Part shown: piece after piece, positions 20,617 to 30,322 of the stretch
Numbering within the stretch: the stretch's first letter is position 1
Layout of the letters: every line of letters begins with the position of its first letter
Assembly: GCF_006542425.1 (NCBI RefSeq)
Contig: NZ_VFID01000004.1
Coordinates: 248,001-312,000 of the forward strand
Length of the DNA stretch: 64,000 bases
Origin: Pseudoxanthomonas sp. z9
GTDB taxonomy: Bacteria > Pseudomonadota > Gammaproteobacteria > Xanthomonadales > Xanthomonadaceae
Direction of reading: 5' to 3'
Program-made: the position numbers and the translations under genes
Notes under the pieces: generated by a model
Told to the model about the DNA's origin: nothing
The model's database searches: none
Seen by the model: only the letters and a program-made list of their open reading frames with translations

Positions 20617-22059
20617 TCACGCGCGGGTGCCGCCCACCGTCAGGCCTTCGATCAGCAGCGATGGCTGGCCGACGCCCACCGGCACGCTCTGTCCGTCCTT
20701 GCCGCACACGCCCACCCCGGCATCCAGCGCGAGATCGTGCCCAACCATGCTGACCTTCTGCATGGTTTCCGGTCCGTTGCCGATCAGGGTCGCGCCCTTG
20801 ACCGGCGCGGTGACCTTGCCATCCTCGATCAGGTAGGCCTCGGTGGCCGAGAACACGTACTTGCCGCTGGTGATGTCGACCTGCCCGCCGCCGAAGTTGA
20901 CCGCGTACAGGCCCTTCTTCACCGAGCGGATCATCTCTTCCGGATCATGCTGTCCGGCCAGCATGTAGGTGTTGGTCATGCGTGGCATCGGCAGGTGCGC
21001 GAACGATTCGCGACGACCGTTGCCGGTGGGCGCCATGCCCATCAGGCGCGCGTTGAGCGTGTCCTGCATGTAACCGACCAGCACGCCATCTTCGATCAGC
21101 GTGGTGCAGTTGGTGGGCGTGCCTTCGTCGTCGATGTTGAGCGACCCGCGCCGGCCCGGCAGGGTGCCGTCGTCGACGATGGTCACGCCGGGCGAGGCGA
21201 CCCGCTGGCCCATGCGGCCGGCGTAGACGCTGGTGCCCTTGCGGTTGAAATCGCCTTCCAGGCCGTGGCCGACCGCCTCATGCAGCAGCACGCCGGGCCA
21301 GCCGGACGCCAGCACCACCGGCATGACCCCGGCCGGCGCATCGATGGCGTCCAGGTTCACCAGCGCCTGCCGCAGCGCTTCGCGCGCCAGTTCCTCGGGG
21401 CGGCCGTCGCCCAGCAGCTCGGCATAGGAATAACGTCCACCCATGCCGGCGTAGCCGGATTCCCGTCGGCCGTTCTGCTCCACCAGCACCTGCACGTTCA
21501 GGCGTACCAGCGGACGCACGTCGGCGGCCAGCACGCCGTCGCTGCGGGCCACCAGTACCGTGTCCAGTCCGCCGGACAGGCTCACGGTCACCTGCTGCAC
21601 GCGCGGATCGGCCGCACGCAGGAAACGGTCCACCGCGCGCAGCGCCTCGACCTTGGCGGCGTTGTCCATCGCGTCGATGGGATCGTCGGCGCCGTAGAGC
21701 GCGCGTCCGCCGCCCCGCACCAGCGCGCGCGGCGCATGCGCAGCGCCGTCGCGTGCGATCGCGCGCGCCGAGCGCGCGGCATCCAACAAGGCGACCGAGT
21801 TGATGTCGTCGGAATAGGCGAAGCCGGTCTTCTCGCCCGAAATCGCCCGCACGCCGACACCCTGCTCGATCGAATGCGCGCCGTCCTTGACGATGCCATC
21901 TTCCACCGTCCAGCTCTCGCGCCGGGCATGCTGGAAATAGAGGTCACCAAAATCGATGCCTGGGCCCAGCAAGGCACCGAAGGTACGGTCCAGGCCGTGC
22001 TGGTCGAGGCCGGCAGGCAGCAGAAGGCGGGTTTCGGCGAGCGTCAGGGAAGCAGTCAT
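20617..22059 (-). CDS. tldD: TldD, metalloprotease catalytic subunit
   Basis: Zinc-dependent catalytic subunit of the TldD/TldE protease. The 480-residue protein has [11 protein letters not shown] with the HExxxH zinc motif at residues 260-265 and the conserved Gly-rich C-terminal region ([20 protein letters not shown]). Its partner pmbA is on the same strand 700 bases downstream, separated by yjgA on the other strand. It follows yhdP, the enteric order rng-yhdP-tldD. Confidence 0.95.
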   Translation of the reverse strand: MTASLTLAETRLLLPAGLDQHGLDRTFGALLGPGIDFGDLYFQHARRESWTVEDGIVKDGAHSIEQGVGVRAISGEKTGFAYSDDINSVALLDAARSARAIARDGAAHAPRALVRGGGRALYGADDPIDAMDNAAKVEALRAVDRFLRAADPRVQQVTVSLSGGLDTVLVARSDGVLAADVRPLVRLNVQVLVEQNGRRESGYAGMGGRYSYAELLGDGRPEELAREALRQALVNLDAIDAPAGVMPVVLASGWPGVLLHEAVGHGLEGDFNRKGTSVYAGRMGQRVASPGVTIVDDGTLPGRRGSLNIDDEGTPTNCTTLIEDGVLVGYMQDTLNARLMGMAPTGNGRRESFAHLPMPRMTNTYMLAGQHDPEEMIRSVKKGLYAVNFGGGQVDITSGKYVFSATEAYLIEDGKVTAPVKGATLIGNGPETMQKVSMVGHDLALDAGVGVCGKDGQSVPVGVGQPSLLIEGLTVGGTRA

Positions 22060-22113
22060 GGCAGCAAGGTGGGGGTTGGGGCGGGCGAGCGCAAGGCGAT
22101 GCGACGCCGCGGT

Positions 22114-25100
22114 TCAGGGCAGGCCCGCGCGTGCGGCCGGGGATGGCGCCTGTTCACGTGATTGCTCGCGCGAAACAGCCTCCACCTTGGGTTCCTTCCA
22201 CGGGCCGGTCACCCGATAAGTCTTGGCACCCATTTCGCCCAGCGGGCGCTTGAGCACCGCGTTGGCGACCGCGCCGACCGCCGCGCCCAGCGGTCCGGCG
22301 GCGACCGCGCCGACCGCGGTCAGCACATTGGCCGATTTGGGCAGTACATCCACCACCTGATCGAACTGTTCGGCACGCAGGTCGGTCGTGCCGCTGATCC
22401 GGATCTCGGCGGCGGGACCGTCAATCACCAGCGCATCGGTGCGGGCCAGGCCGTTGCCCAGGGCCACGTCGCCTTCCATCCGGTTGAACGCGAACCCCTT
22501 GGAGAAGAAGTCGCTGAAATCCAGGGTCAGCCGGCGACGCAGTTCGGCCACGCTCAACAGACCGAGCACGCGGCCTGCGCCGGGCTCCAGTTCCAGCAGA
22601 TGGCCATCGCGCGCATCCACACTGGCCTTGCCATCCAGTTCGCTCAGCCGGAACGCGCCGGGGCTGCCGCGCCAGCCGGCGGTGGCCTGCACGGTGCCAT
22701 GGCCGCCGCGGATGCGGCCACCGTAGCCGGCATCGGCCAGCAGCGCGCCGAAATCGCGGCTCGCCACCTTGGCCTGCAATTGGGTTCGCGCATGCGCGCC
22801 CTTCCCCAACCAGGTACCGGCCACGTCGATGTCGTGCTGCGGGGAACGCAACTGAAGTTGTTCAATCTGCATACCGGCGGGCAGTTGGCGCGTACGCAGG
22901 CGGGCGCTACCCAGTTTCGCGCTGCCGACCCGCAGTTCGTCCACATCCAGCGACAGCGGCGGAATCGCCGACGGATCCAGGTCGTCGTCGACGGGCGGTA
23001 CCGGCGGCGCGCCAGGCATGCCGATCGGCGCGCCCGCATAGGTCCGGGTCGGCATCGTGGCGGTCGCGGTCGCGGTGCCGGCCGGCGATGCGTTCAGCCA
23101 GTACAGGCGCGACAAGCGTCCGACGATGGCACCACCGCGCGTCTCCGGCACCAGCAGGCCACCGGCCAGCGCGGGACCTTCCAGGGTCACCGCCAGTGCA
23201 TTGGGAGCCGGTGCCAGTTGCAGGCGCGTATCGGGGAACACCGATCCGATCATCAGCAGGCGCGCGGCGGTGACATCGACATGACGCAACTTCAGGCCAT
23301 CGTCGCCACCATCGCCCTCGCCGCCCTTGAACAGCGCGATCCAGTCCATCGCGTCCAGTTGCCGCGTGCGGCCGCTGACGATCAGTCCGGACGCGGGCGG
23401 AGCTTCGGCGACGTTGTCGCTGCCCAGCACCACCCGCACGCCGGTCTGCTGGCCGTTGTTGCGCGCACGCAGCGCCAGGCGCTGGCCGAACGCGACCTCG
23501 ATCTGCCCGCTGCCCAGCGGCATCGAGGTGCGCACCACCGTCGGCAGCGCGGCGAATGCCGGCTTTTCCAGCGGCGCCGGCAGGCTCAGGGCCGTGCCGA
23601 CCAGTTGCGAACGCAATTGCAATTGGCTCGGCGTATTGCTGGCCGCGCCCTCGGGAATGGTGACCGCGACATTCCAGTCCGAACGTCCATCGATGTAGGG
23701 CTTCAGCCAGGCCATTTCCGGCGCGCGATCCAACAGTTCCTTCGCATCCAGGCGCGCGGCGAGTTCGGCTTCGAACGCCTGCTGCGGATCCCGCGCGCCG
23801 CTGCCCGCGCGCAGCGACAGCACACCGGGCTGGCCCTGCAGCATCACCTTCATCGGTTCGGAGGCGAAACCGCCATTGTCGTAGCGCGTCGTGCCGGTGA
23901 CATCGGTGAAAGCGAGATTCCAGCGCTTTTCGGCCAGCTTCGCCGCGGTCAGATCCACTTGGCCTTCCATCCGCTGGCGGGTGGGCGAGTCCTTCTTCAG
24001 CGGTTGCAGCAGATGGAAGCTGGCGCGGGTGGCGCCGGAGGCTTCCAGGTTGGCGAAGGTGTCGGCATGGGTCTTCTGCAGTGGACTCTGTCGCAGCATC
24101 GCCAGCAGCTTGCCCGCGTCGGTGTGCGTGTCGGCGTCGACGCGCAGGTTGGAGTCGCGGAAGTCAGCGATGCCGGCGCTGAAATGCTCGACCGCCACGC
24201 CGGCCAGGCTGCCGCGACCTTCCAGCGAGAACCCGTTGCCGATGAAGGCGACGTCCGCGTCCACTTGTTCCAGCGCCGGCCAGTCGCGCTGGAACTTGAA
24301 CTGCCCGCCGTCGATGTGCGCGACCGCCTCGAAGCGGCCGTTGTTGCGGACGAACGGCCAATCGTCGAGATCGCCGGAAACGATGGCGCGCCCGTTGTTG
24401 ACCTGGCCGCCGACCAGCGCGGCGTTGAGCCAGTCCACCGCCGCCTTCGGCATCTGGTGATGGACCCAGAAGCCTTGAGCGGCCGGCACCGGCGCCTGAT
24501 CGAGATCCGCGGCCAGATCGATCCAAGGCCGCGTGCCGTCGTTCTGGAACCACAGGCCGCCACGCACCTGCGCGCCATAATTCTTGCCGCGCACCCGCAG
24601 CGCCGGGGTGCCGACACGCCAGCCGGCGCCTTCGCGCCAACCGACGATCTCGCCATCCAGGGTGACGTCGTGGACGACACCGAAGCCGCTGGGCCAATTG
24701 AACTGCAGGCGCGACGCCGGCTTCAGGCGCAGGCGCATGCCTTCGGCGTCGCCCTCGAAATCGCCGGCCAGCCCGCTCATTCCCGGCGCGTGGCCGACCG
24801 GTGCGAAACCGACCTCCAGCAGTTCGCCGCTGGCGCGCAGGCCACCCTGGCGATTGCCGGCGACCTCCACCCGCGCAAGCCGCGCGGTCGGACGTGCCTG
24901 GCCCAGCCAGCGGCGCGTGTCGTCGTCCACCCGATCGCTCAATCCCAGCACCGCGAACAGCGGCGCCGCATCCAGTTGGCGCGCGACCAGCGCGGTCTCG
25001 CGGCCACCGGCCAGCAACAGGCCATCCAGGGTCTGCATGGTCTCGCCGCTGCCGACCCGCAGCAGCGGTGCATCCAGCCGCCAGCCGCCCGGGACCAGGC

Positions 25101-26001
25101 GCCAGCGCAGTCTCCCATCCAGTTGTTCGAAGGCCGCGCGCGGCAACGGTCCGCCGCCCACCAGCGGCGCGCCGCGCAGCCCGAGCTTCTGCACGTGCGC
25201 CTCGGCGGTGACCATCACCACGCGATGCCGGTACAGGGACATCCAGCCTTGCAGCTGCCCGCTGCCGGAATCGGCCACCACACCCGCGTAGCGCAGCAGC
25301 GGCGACCACACGCCGATGTCGGCGGCGGTCACCTCGGCGTAGGCGTGGCCGTCGCCCTTGCGACGATTGAAATCGACGGCGACATTGAGCGGCGCGCTGC
25401 CCGCGCGGATATGCGCGCGCGCGCCGACCCGCACGCGATCGCCATTCACCCGCAGGCGCATGTCGATGTCGGGTACCCGCAGTTGCCAGCCAATGGACGG
25501 CGCGTCGATGTCCAGGCGGCCGTCGATGATCTGCAGTTCGCCCAACCCCTCCAGGCTGGACAGCGGATCCCCGCCCGGCTGCTGCTGCCCGGGCAGGCCG
25601 CGCACCGACCAGGTGCCGTCGTCGGCGCGCTGCAAGGTCAACGACAGGCCGCGCAGGCGCAGTTCGGTGAACGATCGGCCCGGCAGCAGGCCACCGTACA
25701 TCGACACCAGCACCTCGGCCTGGCCGATGCGGACGCCACCCTCACCCTCGCCGATCCGCAGCCCATCCAGTTGCAGCAGCGGCCCGCGCCGGGTCCACTG
25801 GGTCTGCACCCGATCGAACGTCACCGGTCGCCCGGCACGCTCGCTCAACCACGCCGCGACGCGCTCGGGATGGCGTTCGGCCAGCGGCAGCACCTGGCTG
25901 GCGATGCCCAGCACCACGGCCATGCACACCAGCACGATCGCGACACCGTAAACGGCACCACGTCGGGCCAGGCGCAGGCGACGGCGCATCGGGGTAGGCA
26001 T
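22114..26001 (-). CDS. yhdP: YhdP family AsmA-like protein
   Basis: Very large (1295-residue) inner-membrane-anchored periplasmic protein of the AsmA/YhdP/TamB bridge group, implicated in phospholipid transport to the outer membrane. A basic N-terminus (MRRRLRLARRG) and one membrane helix precede a long beta-rich region with DUF3971 features and a C-terminal AsmA-like end (ELRRRLTLDFSDFFSKGFAFNRMEGDV, AVANAVLKRPLGEM). The chosen ATG starts MPTPMRRRL. The frame continues 15 codons upstream, but those residues (PDSRFPIPG) are encoded by an intergenic GATTCCC-type repeat. It lies between rng and tldD as in enterics. Confidence 0.9.
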   Translation of the reverse strand: MPTPMRRRLRLARRGAVYGVAIVLVCMAVVLGIASQVLPLAERHPERVAAWLSERAGRPVTFDRVQTQWTRRGPLLQLDGLRIGEGEGGVRIGQAEVLVSMYGGLLPGRSFTELRLRGLSLTLQRADDGTWSVRGLPGQQQPGGDPLSSLEGLGELQIIDGRLDIDAPSIGWQLRVPDIDMRLRVNGDRVRVGARAHIRAGSAPLNVAVDFNRRKGDGHAYAEVTAADIGVWSPLLRYAGVVADSGSGQLQGWMSLYRHRVVMVTAEAHVQKLGLRGAPLVGGGPLPRAAFEQLDGRLRWRLVPGGWRLDAPLLRVGSGETMQTLDGLLLAGGRETALVARQLDAAPLFAVLGLSDRVDDDTRRWLGQARPTARLARVEVAGNRQGGLRASGELLEVGFAPVGHAPGMSGLAGDFEGDAEGMRLRLKPASRLQFNWPSGFGVVHDVTLDGEIVGWREGAGWRVGTPALRVRGKNYGAQVRGGLWFQNDGTRPWIDLAADLDQAPVPAAQGFWVHHQMPKAAVDWLNAALVGGQVNNGRAIVSGDLDDWPFVRNNGRFEAVAHIDGGQFKFQRDWPALEQVDADVAFIGNGFSLEGRGSLAGVAVEHFSAGIADFRDSNLRVDADTHTDAGKLLAMLRQSPLQKTHADTFANLEASGATRASFHLLQPLKKDSPTRQRMEGQVDLTAAKLAEKRWNLAFTDVTGTTRYDNGGFASEPMKVMLQGQPGVLSLRAGSGARDPQQAFEAELAARLDAKELLDRAPEMAWLKPYIDGRSDWNVAVTIPEGAASNTPSQLQLRSQLVGTALSLPAPLEKPAFAALPTVVRTSMPLGSGQIEVAFGQRLALRARNNGQQTGVRVVLGSDNVAEAPPASGLIVSGRTRQLDAMDWIALFKGGEGDGGDDGLKLRHVDVTAARLLMIGSVFPDTRLQLAPAPNALAVTLEGPALAGGLLVPETRGGAIVGRLSRLYWLNASPAGTATATATMPTRTYAGAPIGMPGAPPVPPVDDDLDPSAIPPLSLDVDELRVGSAKLGSARLRTRQLPAGMQIEQLQLRSPQHDIDVAGTWLGKGAHARTQLQAKVASRDFGALLADAGYGGRIRGGHGTVQATAGWRGSPGAFRLSELDGKASVDARDGHLLELEPGAGRVLGLLSVAELRRRLTLDFSDFFSKGFAFNRMEGDVALGNGLARTDALVIDGPAAEIRISGTTDLRAEQFDQVVDVLPKSANVLTAVGAVAAGPLGAAVGAVANAVLKRPLGEMGAKTYRVTGPWKEPKVEAVSREQSREQAPSPAARAGLP

Positions 26002-26013
26002 CAGGCTTTTGCC

Positions 26014-26145
26014 GGGAATGGGGAATCGGGAATCGGGTGTCGGCAAAGCGAACTCCGCACGGCCGTTGTCTTCCGCGCGTGGAAATCGTTGCCGTTCAAG
26101 CGCGGTGCGCTCTCACGATTCCCGATTCCCCATTCCCGATTCCCG
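26014..26145. repeat. Inverted GATTCCC/GGGAATC repeat pair in the rng-yhdP gap
   Basis: Left copy at 26014-26037 is built from GGGAAT(C/G)GG units; right copy at 26116-26145 is its reverse complement, with 22 bases matching perfectly. The copies could fold into one long hairpin with a loop of about 80 bases. Arrays of this GATTCCC motif are familiar to me from many xanthomonad intergenic spaces. The repeat reads through as SRFPIP-type peptides and creates false N-terminal extensions. Confidence 0.75.
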
Positions 26146-27633
26146 TCAAAGCAGCACGACATCGAACTGCTCCTGCAGGTATTGCTCGTCGGCCTGGAAG
26201 CGGATCGACTTGCCGAGGAATTCCTCCAGTTCGGCCACCGACTGCGATTCCTCGTCGGTGATGCGCGCCACCACCTTGGGCGATGCGATCACCAGCAGGC
26301 GCGCGGCCTCGAACTGGCGCACGGCGCGGGTGATCTCGCGGAAGATTTCATAGGTGACGGTTTCGGCGGTCTTGATGCTGCCGCGGCCGCCGCATTCCGG
26401 GCACGGTTCGGACAACTGCCGCTCCAGGCTCTCGACCGTGCGCTTGCGTGTCATCTCCACCAGCCCCAGCGGCGAGAACTCGTACACCGTGGTCTTGGCG
26501 TGATCGCGCGAGAGCGCCTTCTCCAGCGTGCGCAGCACCTGGCGGCGGTGCTCGGGATCGTCCATGTCGATGAAATCGATGATGATGATGCCGCCCAGGT
26601 TGCGCAGGCGCAGTTGCCGCGCGACCGCCTGCGCCGCCTCCAGGTTGGTGCGGTAGACGGTTTCCTCCAGGTTGCGCTGGCCGAGGAAGGAACCGGTGTT
26701 CACGTCGATGGTGGTCATCGCCTCGGTCTGGTCGATGACCAGGTAGCCGCCGGACTTCAGCGGCACTTCCTTGTCCAGCGCGCGGCCGATTTCGTCCTCC
26801 ACCCCATACAGATCGAAGATGGGACGCTCGCCGCTGTAGTGCTCGATGCGCTCGGCCAGCACCGGCATGTACTTGGCGGCGAACGCCTGCAGCCGCTCGC
26901 TGGTCTCGCGTGAATCCACCCGTACCTTCTCGACATCGCGCCGCATCAGGTCGCGCACCGCGCGCAGCGGCAGGGTCAGGTCCTCGTAGATGCAGGTACC
27001 CACCGCGGCATCGCGGCTGCGCTGTTCCACCAACGCCCAGACCCGCGCCAGGTAGGAAATGTCCTCGGCCAGCGCCTCGGCCGGCTGGCCTTCGGCATTG
27101 GTGCGGATGATGTAGCCGTGGCCACCATGCGCGGCGGCCAGATCGGTCACCAGCGACTTCAGGCGCTGGCGTTCGGCTTCGTCCTCGATGCGCGCCGACA
27201 CCCCCACCACCTTGGACTGCGGCAGCAGCACCAGGTAGCGCGAGGGAATGCTGATCTGGGTGGTCAGCCGCGCGCCCTTGCTGCCGATGGGATCCTTGAC
27301 CACCTGCACCACCACGTCCTGCCCGTCGCGCAGCAGGTCCATGATGGGCACCGACGGCGGCGGCGGCAGCGGCGTCTCCACCGCCTCGCCGTTGGCGACC
27401 GGCGCGGGGCGCACGATGTCGTTCGCGTGCAGGAAGGCCGCGCGATCCAGGCCGACCTCGACGAACGCCGCCTGCATGCCCGGCATCACCCGCTGCACCT
27501 TGCCCTTGTACAGGTTGCCGACCACGCCGCGACGCCAGCCGCGCTCGATGTGCAGTTCCTGCAGCATGCCGTTCTCGATGACGGCCACGCGGGTTTCGCG
27601 GGGGGTGACATTGACCAGGATTTCTTCGCTCAT
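26146..27633 (-). CDS. rng: Rng, ribonuclease G
   Basis: Endoribonuclease of the RNase E/G family, maturing the 5' end of 16S rRNA and degrading mRNA. The 495-residue protein (489 in E. coli) opens MSEEILVNVTPRETRVAVIE. It has an S1-like domain (GNLYKGKVQRVMPGMQAAFV), the catalytic DNase I-like region with IDVNTGSF and IIIDFIDMDD, and the CPECGGRG zinc-link. The stop lies at the edge of the GATTCCC repeat. It follows maf on the same strand. Confidence 0.95.
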   Translation of the reverse strand: MSEEILVNVTPRETRVAVIENGMLQELHIERGWRRGVVGNLYKGKVQRVMPGMQAAFVEVGLDRAAFLHANDIVRPAPVANGEAVETPLPPPPSVPIMDLLRDGQDVVVQVVKDPIGSKGARLTTQISIPSRYLVLLPQSKVVGVSARIEDEAERQRLKSLVTDLAAAHGGHGYIIRTNAEGQPAEALAEDISYLARVWALVEQRSRDAAVGTCIYEDLTLPLRAVRDLMRRDVEKVRVDSRETSERLQAFAAKYMPVLAERIEHYSGERPIFDLYGVEDEIGRALDKEVPLKSGGYLVIDQTEAMTTIDVNTGSFLGQRNLEETVYRTNLEAAQAVARQLRLRNLGGIIIIDFIDMDDPEHRRQVLRTLEKALSRDHAKTTVYEFSPLGLVEMTRKRTVESLERQLSEPCPECGGRGSIKTAETVTYEIFREITRAVRQFEAARLLVIASPKVVARITDEESQSVAELEEFLGKSIRFQADEQYLQEQFDVVLL

Positions 27634-27696
27634 GTCACCGTCCGATGGAAGGAAAAGAAGAGGACCGGCGGCGGGCGGCCAGCGCCGCGCCTGCCG

Positions 27697-28266
27697 TCAT
27701 GCCAGCACCCCGAACCCACGCAGCAGGCGGGCGGTCTCATGCAGGGGCAGCCCCATCACGCCCGAGAAGCTGCCCGAAAGCCGGGTCACGTATTGTTCGG
27801 CGCGGCCCTGGATGCCGTAGGCCCCGGCCTTGCCCATCGCCTCGCCGCTGGCGACGTAGGCGGCGATGTCCGCGTCCGAAAGCTCGGCGAAGCTCACCTC
27901 GGAAACGGACACCGCCTGCTCCTCGCGGCCTGCATCGACCACCGAGACCGCCGAGATCACCTGATGGGTCCGGCCCGACAGCCTGCGCAGCATGGCGACC
28001 GCGTCGGCGGCATCGGCCGGCTTGCCGAACACCTCGTCGTCCAGGATCACCTCGGTGTCCGCGCCCAGCACCACCGCGCCCGGGACGGTCATCACCTTCA
28101 GCAGTCCGGCCCCGGCCTTTTCCCGCGCCACCCGGCGCACGTAATCTTCGGCGGACTCGCCTGGCTGGCGGTGTTCGGGGATATCCAGATCGATGCGCCC
28201 GAAGGTCAGCCCCAGGCGGGTCAGGAGTTCGGCGCGGCGGGGGGATTGGGAGGCCAGATGCAGCAT
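27697..28266 (-). CDS. maf: Maf family nucleoside triphosphate pyrophosphatase (YhdE type)
   Basis: Hydrolyses dTTP/UTP and modified nucleotides to monophosphates; a housecleaning enzyme once linked to septum inhibition. The 189-residue product begins [19 protein letters not shown] and has VRRVAREKA, the acidic [19 protein letters not shown] motif and [16 protein letters not shown]. These favour the YhdE rather than the YceF subgroup. The frame is open to 28431, but the ATG at 28266 gives the standard N-terminus. maf-rng-yhdP-tldD is a conserved order. Confidence 0.92.
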   Translation of the reverse strand: MLHLASQSPRRAELLTRLGLTFGRIDLDIPEHRQPGESAEDYVRRVAREKAGAGLLKVMTVPGAVVLGADTEVILDDEVFGKPADAADAVAMLRRLSGRTHQVISAVSVVDAGREEQAVSVSEVSFAELSDADIAAYVASGEAMGKAGAYGIQGRAEQYVTRLSGSFSGVMGLPLHETARLLRGFGVLA

Positions 28267-28419
28267 CGGGAAAGAATAACCTGAGGCGACTGACTGAACG
28301 CCCGTTGAGCGTTCCCGTGGACGGCCAAACCCGATTCGACTCACAACGCGTTCATCGTGTACTGAACACGCTTCACTCCCACTGGCCCTCGGGCCACCGA
28401 CGCATACCAAGGAGATCCC

Positions 28420-29160
28420 ATGCGCCACCACCCGCTCCGCCCGCTGCTGCTCGCCCTGTCCCTGGCCCTAGGAACCGTCACGATGACCGCCCAAGCCCAG
28501 ACCGCCCCCGGTTACGCCGTACCCGCCGACGGCACCCTGCTGAACGTTTCGGCGCAGGCCGAGGCCTCGCGCGTGCCCGACGTGGCGACCCTGTCCGCCG
28601 GCGTGGTCACCCAGGCAGCCGACGGCAACGCCGCCATGCGCCAGAACGCCGAGCAGATGGCCAAGGTGGTTGCCGCCATCAAGGCCGCGGGCATCCCCGA
28701 GAAGGACGTCCAGACCAGCGGCATCAGCCTCAACCCGCAGTACCGCTATGCCGAGAACGAACCGCCGAAGATCACCGGCTACCAGGCCAGCAACACGGTC
28801 AGCCTGAAGGTCCGCGACATCGCCAAGCTCGGCAAGGTGCTGGACGCGCTGGCCGCGGTCGGCGCCAACCAGATCAACGGTCCCAGCTTCGAGATCGACC
28901 AGCCCGAGCCGGTCTATGACGAAGCCCGCCTGGCCGCACTGAAGAAGGCCCAGGCCCGTGCCGAGACCTACGCCAAGGCGCTCGGCCTGCGGGTCCGCCG
29001 CATCGTCAGCATCTCCGAGGGCGGCGGCGGCTTCCGCCCGGTGCCGATGATGACGATGGCGATGGACGCCAAGGCCGGCAGGATGGAGTCCACCCCGGTG
29101 TCCCCGGGTGAAACCACCCTCTCGGTCAATCTGGACGTGGTGTTCGAACTGGGCCGCTGA
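28420..29160 (+). CDS. SIMPL domain (DUF541) periplasmic protein, YggE-like
   Basis: The 246-residue protein (same length as E. coli YggE) has a signal peptide ending around AQAQTAPG and a SIMPL/DUF541 domain ([65 protein letters not shown]). YggE-type proteins reduce endogenous oxidative stress; the mechanism is unclear. AAGGAGAT seven bases before the ATG is a strong ribosome binding site. It is divergent from maf; the 153-base gap should hold both promoters. Confidence 0.9.
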   Translation: MRHHPLRPLLLALSLALGTVTMTAQAQTAPGYAVPADGTLLNVSAQAEASRVPDVATLSAGVVTQAADGNAAMRQNAEQMAKVVAAIKAAGIPEKDVQTSGISLNPQYRYAENEPPKITGYQASNTVSLKVRDIAKLGKVLDALAAVGANQINGPSFEIDQPEPVYDEARLAALKKAQARAETYAKALGLRVRRIVSISEGGGGFRPVPMMTMAMDAKAGRMESTPVSPGETTLSVNLDVVFELGR

Positions 29161-29181
29161 GCCCCGCCGCTCCACTCCAGG

Positions 29182-29205
29182 CAACGGCGCCTCCGGGCGC
29201 CGTTG
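29182..29205 (+). terminator. Hairpin terminator after the SIMPL gene
   Basis: CAACGGCGCC - TCCG - GGCGCCGTTG, a perfect 10-bp stem followed by TCGTTTCC. It is nearly identical to the hairpin after the phoX gene at 33766. It separates the SIMPL gene from tonB. Confidence 0.7.
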
Positions 29206-29362
29206 TCGTTTCCGGCGTCCGGAACGGCATTCGACCTTGGTCGCCCCCCTCTTGCGGCCACCACACGGCGGAGTACAGTCTGGAGCTGCGGCGCGGGGGC
29301 GTTGCAACCCCACTCCTCGCGGCCGAGCGTTGTTCCTGTCACAGCCCTTCAGGAGGTGGACC

Positions 29363-30031
29363 ATGGTTCGCGCACTACCCTTCCGCACCCCGACCCGTCT
29401 GGACATCGGCCGCATCCTGGCCATCGCCGCGGCCATCGCCCTGCACGTGTTCGCCCTCCTGCTGCTGCTGATGCCGATGGCGGCGCCGCAACTGGTCCCG
29501 GCCGTCGCGCCCAAACCCGTCATCCGCTGGATCGAACGGGAAAAGCCGATAGAACCGATTCCCGTGGAGATCACCAGGAAGCAGCCGGTGACCGAAACCA
29601 AGCCGCAGCCGTCTCCCCGGGTGCAGCCGAAGGAAACCACGCCAATCACCGATACACCGGTCATCGTCGATGGCGGTACCGAACCGGCGGTAGCCACGCA
29701 GACCAGTGAGAGCGTGACGGACGCGGTGGGGCCGGTGGTTCCCAGTGGCCCGATCGCCGCCAGCCACCTGGAATACATCAGTGCGCCCGCCCCTCGCTAT
29801 CCGCCGGAACTGGTCCGCACCGGTTTCACCGGCACCGTGATGCTGCGCGTACTGGTGGACGTGGATGGCACACCGCTCGAGGTCACCATCGAAAGCAGCA
29901 GCGGCAATCGCAAGCTGGATCGCGATGCCAGCCAGCATGTGCTGAAGAAATGGCGCTTCAAGCCCGCGCTGCAGAATGGTGTCGCGGTGAAGGCCTACGG
30001 CATTGTGCCGATTGCTTTTACGTTGCAGTAG
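29363..30031 (+). CDS. TonB-like energy transducer
   Basis: Couples the ExbBD proton-motive complex to TonB-dependent outer-membrane receptors. The 222-residue protein has a single N-terminal membrane helix (about residues 17-38, ILAIAAAIALHVFALLLLLM). A Pro/Lys/Glu-rich periplasmic spacer follows (EPIPVEITRKQPVTETKPQP), then a C-terminal TonB domain (PAPRYPPELVRTGFTGTVML, LKKWRFKPALQNGVAV). AGGAGG lies 6 bases upstream of the ATG. exbB/exbD are not adjacent, so it is one of probably several TonB paralogues; it may serve the receptors at 45.5-51.2 kb. Confidence 0.88.
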   Translation: MVRALPFRTPTRLDIGRILAIAAAIALHVFALLLLLMPMAAPQLVPAVAPKPVIRWIEREKPIEPIPVEITRKQPVTETKPQPSPRVQPKETTPITDTPVIVDGGTEPAVATQTSESVTDAVGPVVPSGPIAASHLEYISAPAPRYPPELVRTGFTGTVMLRVLVDVDGTPLEVTIESSSGNRKLDRDASQHVLKKWRFKPALQNGVAVKAYGIVPIAFTLQ

Positions 30032-30048
30032 CGATTGAAACTCCGCTT

Positions 30049-30080
30049 AAAAAAGGCCCGCTCCAGCGGGCCTTTTCTTT
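30049..30080 (+). terminator. Intrinsic terminator after tonB
   Basis: AAAAGGCCCGCT - CC - AGCGGGCCTTTT followed by CTTTTC: a strong 12-bp stem-loop with T-tract 18 bases after the stop codon. It could also act on the minus strand. Confidence 0.9.
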
Positions 30081-30081
30081 T

Positions 30082-30322
30082 CTCATTGTTCGATAACAAA
30101 AGAAAATACAAAGCAAAGCCTCCATCCATATGTAATTTCCATCTCATGCATCCAAGCCAGCAGGACATACCTCACGTTCCCTTTCAAAGTTAGTTGACGG
30201 CTATCGCTCCACTCCAATAAAAACGACCTCTGTCAACACAAGCCATGGCACGCACTCGTAGTCAAGCACGGATTCGACTCAACCAGTCAATCAAAGAACC
30301 GGCAATCATCAGGAATGCGTTA
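30082..30322. other. AT-rich leader with a possible promoter
   Basis: The sampled line 30061-30120 is 40% GC and 30121-30180 is 47% by hand count, against about 70% in core genes. A possible -35 TTGACG at 30194 lies 18 bases before TAAAAA. This could drive the two secreted-protein genes downstream. Nothing else is identifiable. Confidence 0.35.

Noticed and set aside
22162..26913. A 1583-codon plus-strand frame opposite yhdP and rng
   Set aside because: Composition (Gln/Arg/His/Ala runs) is that of a frame shadow, and it covers two well-identified genes on the other strand.
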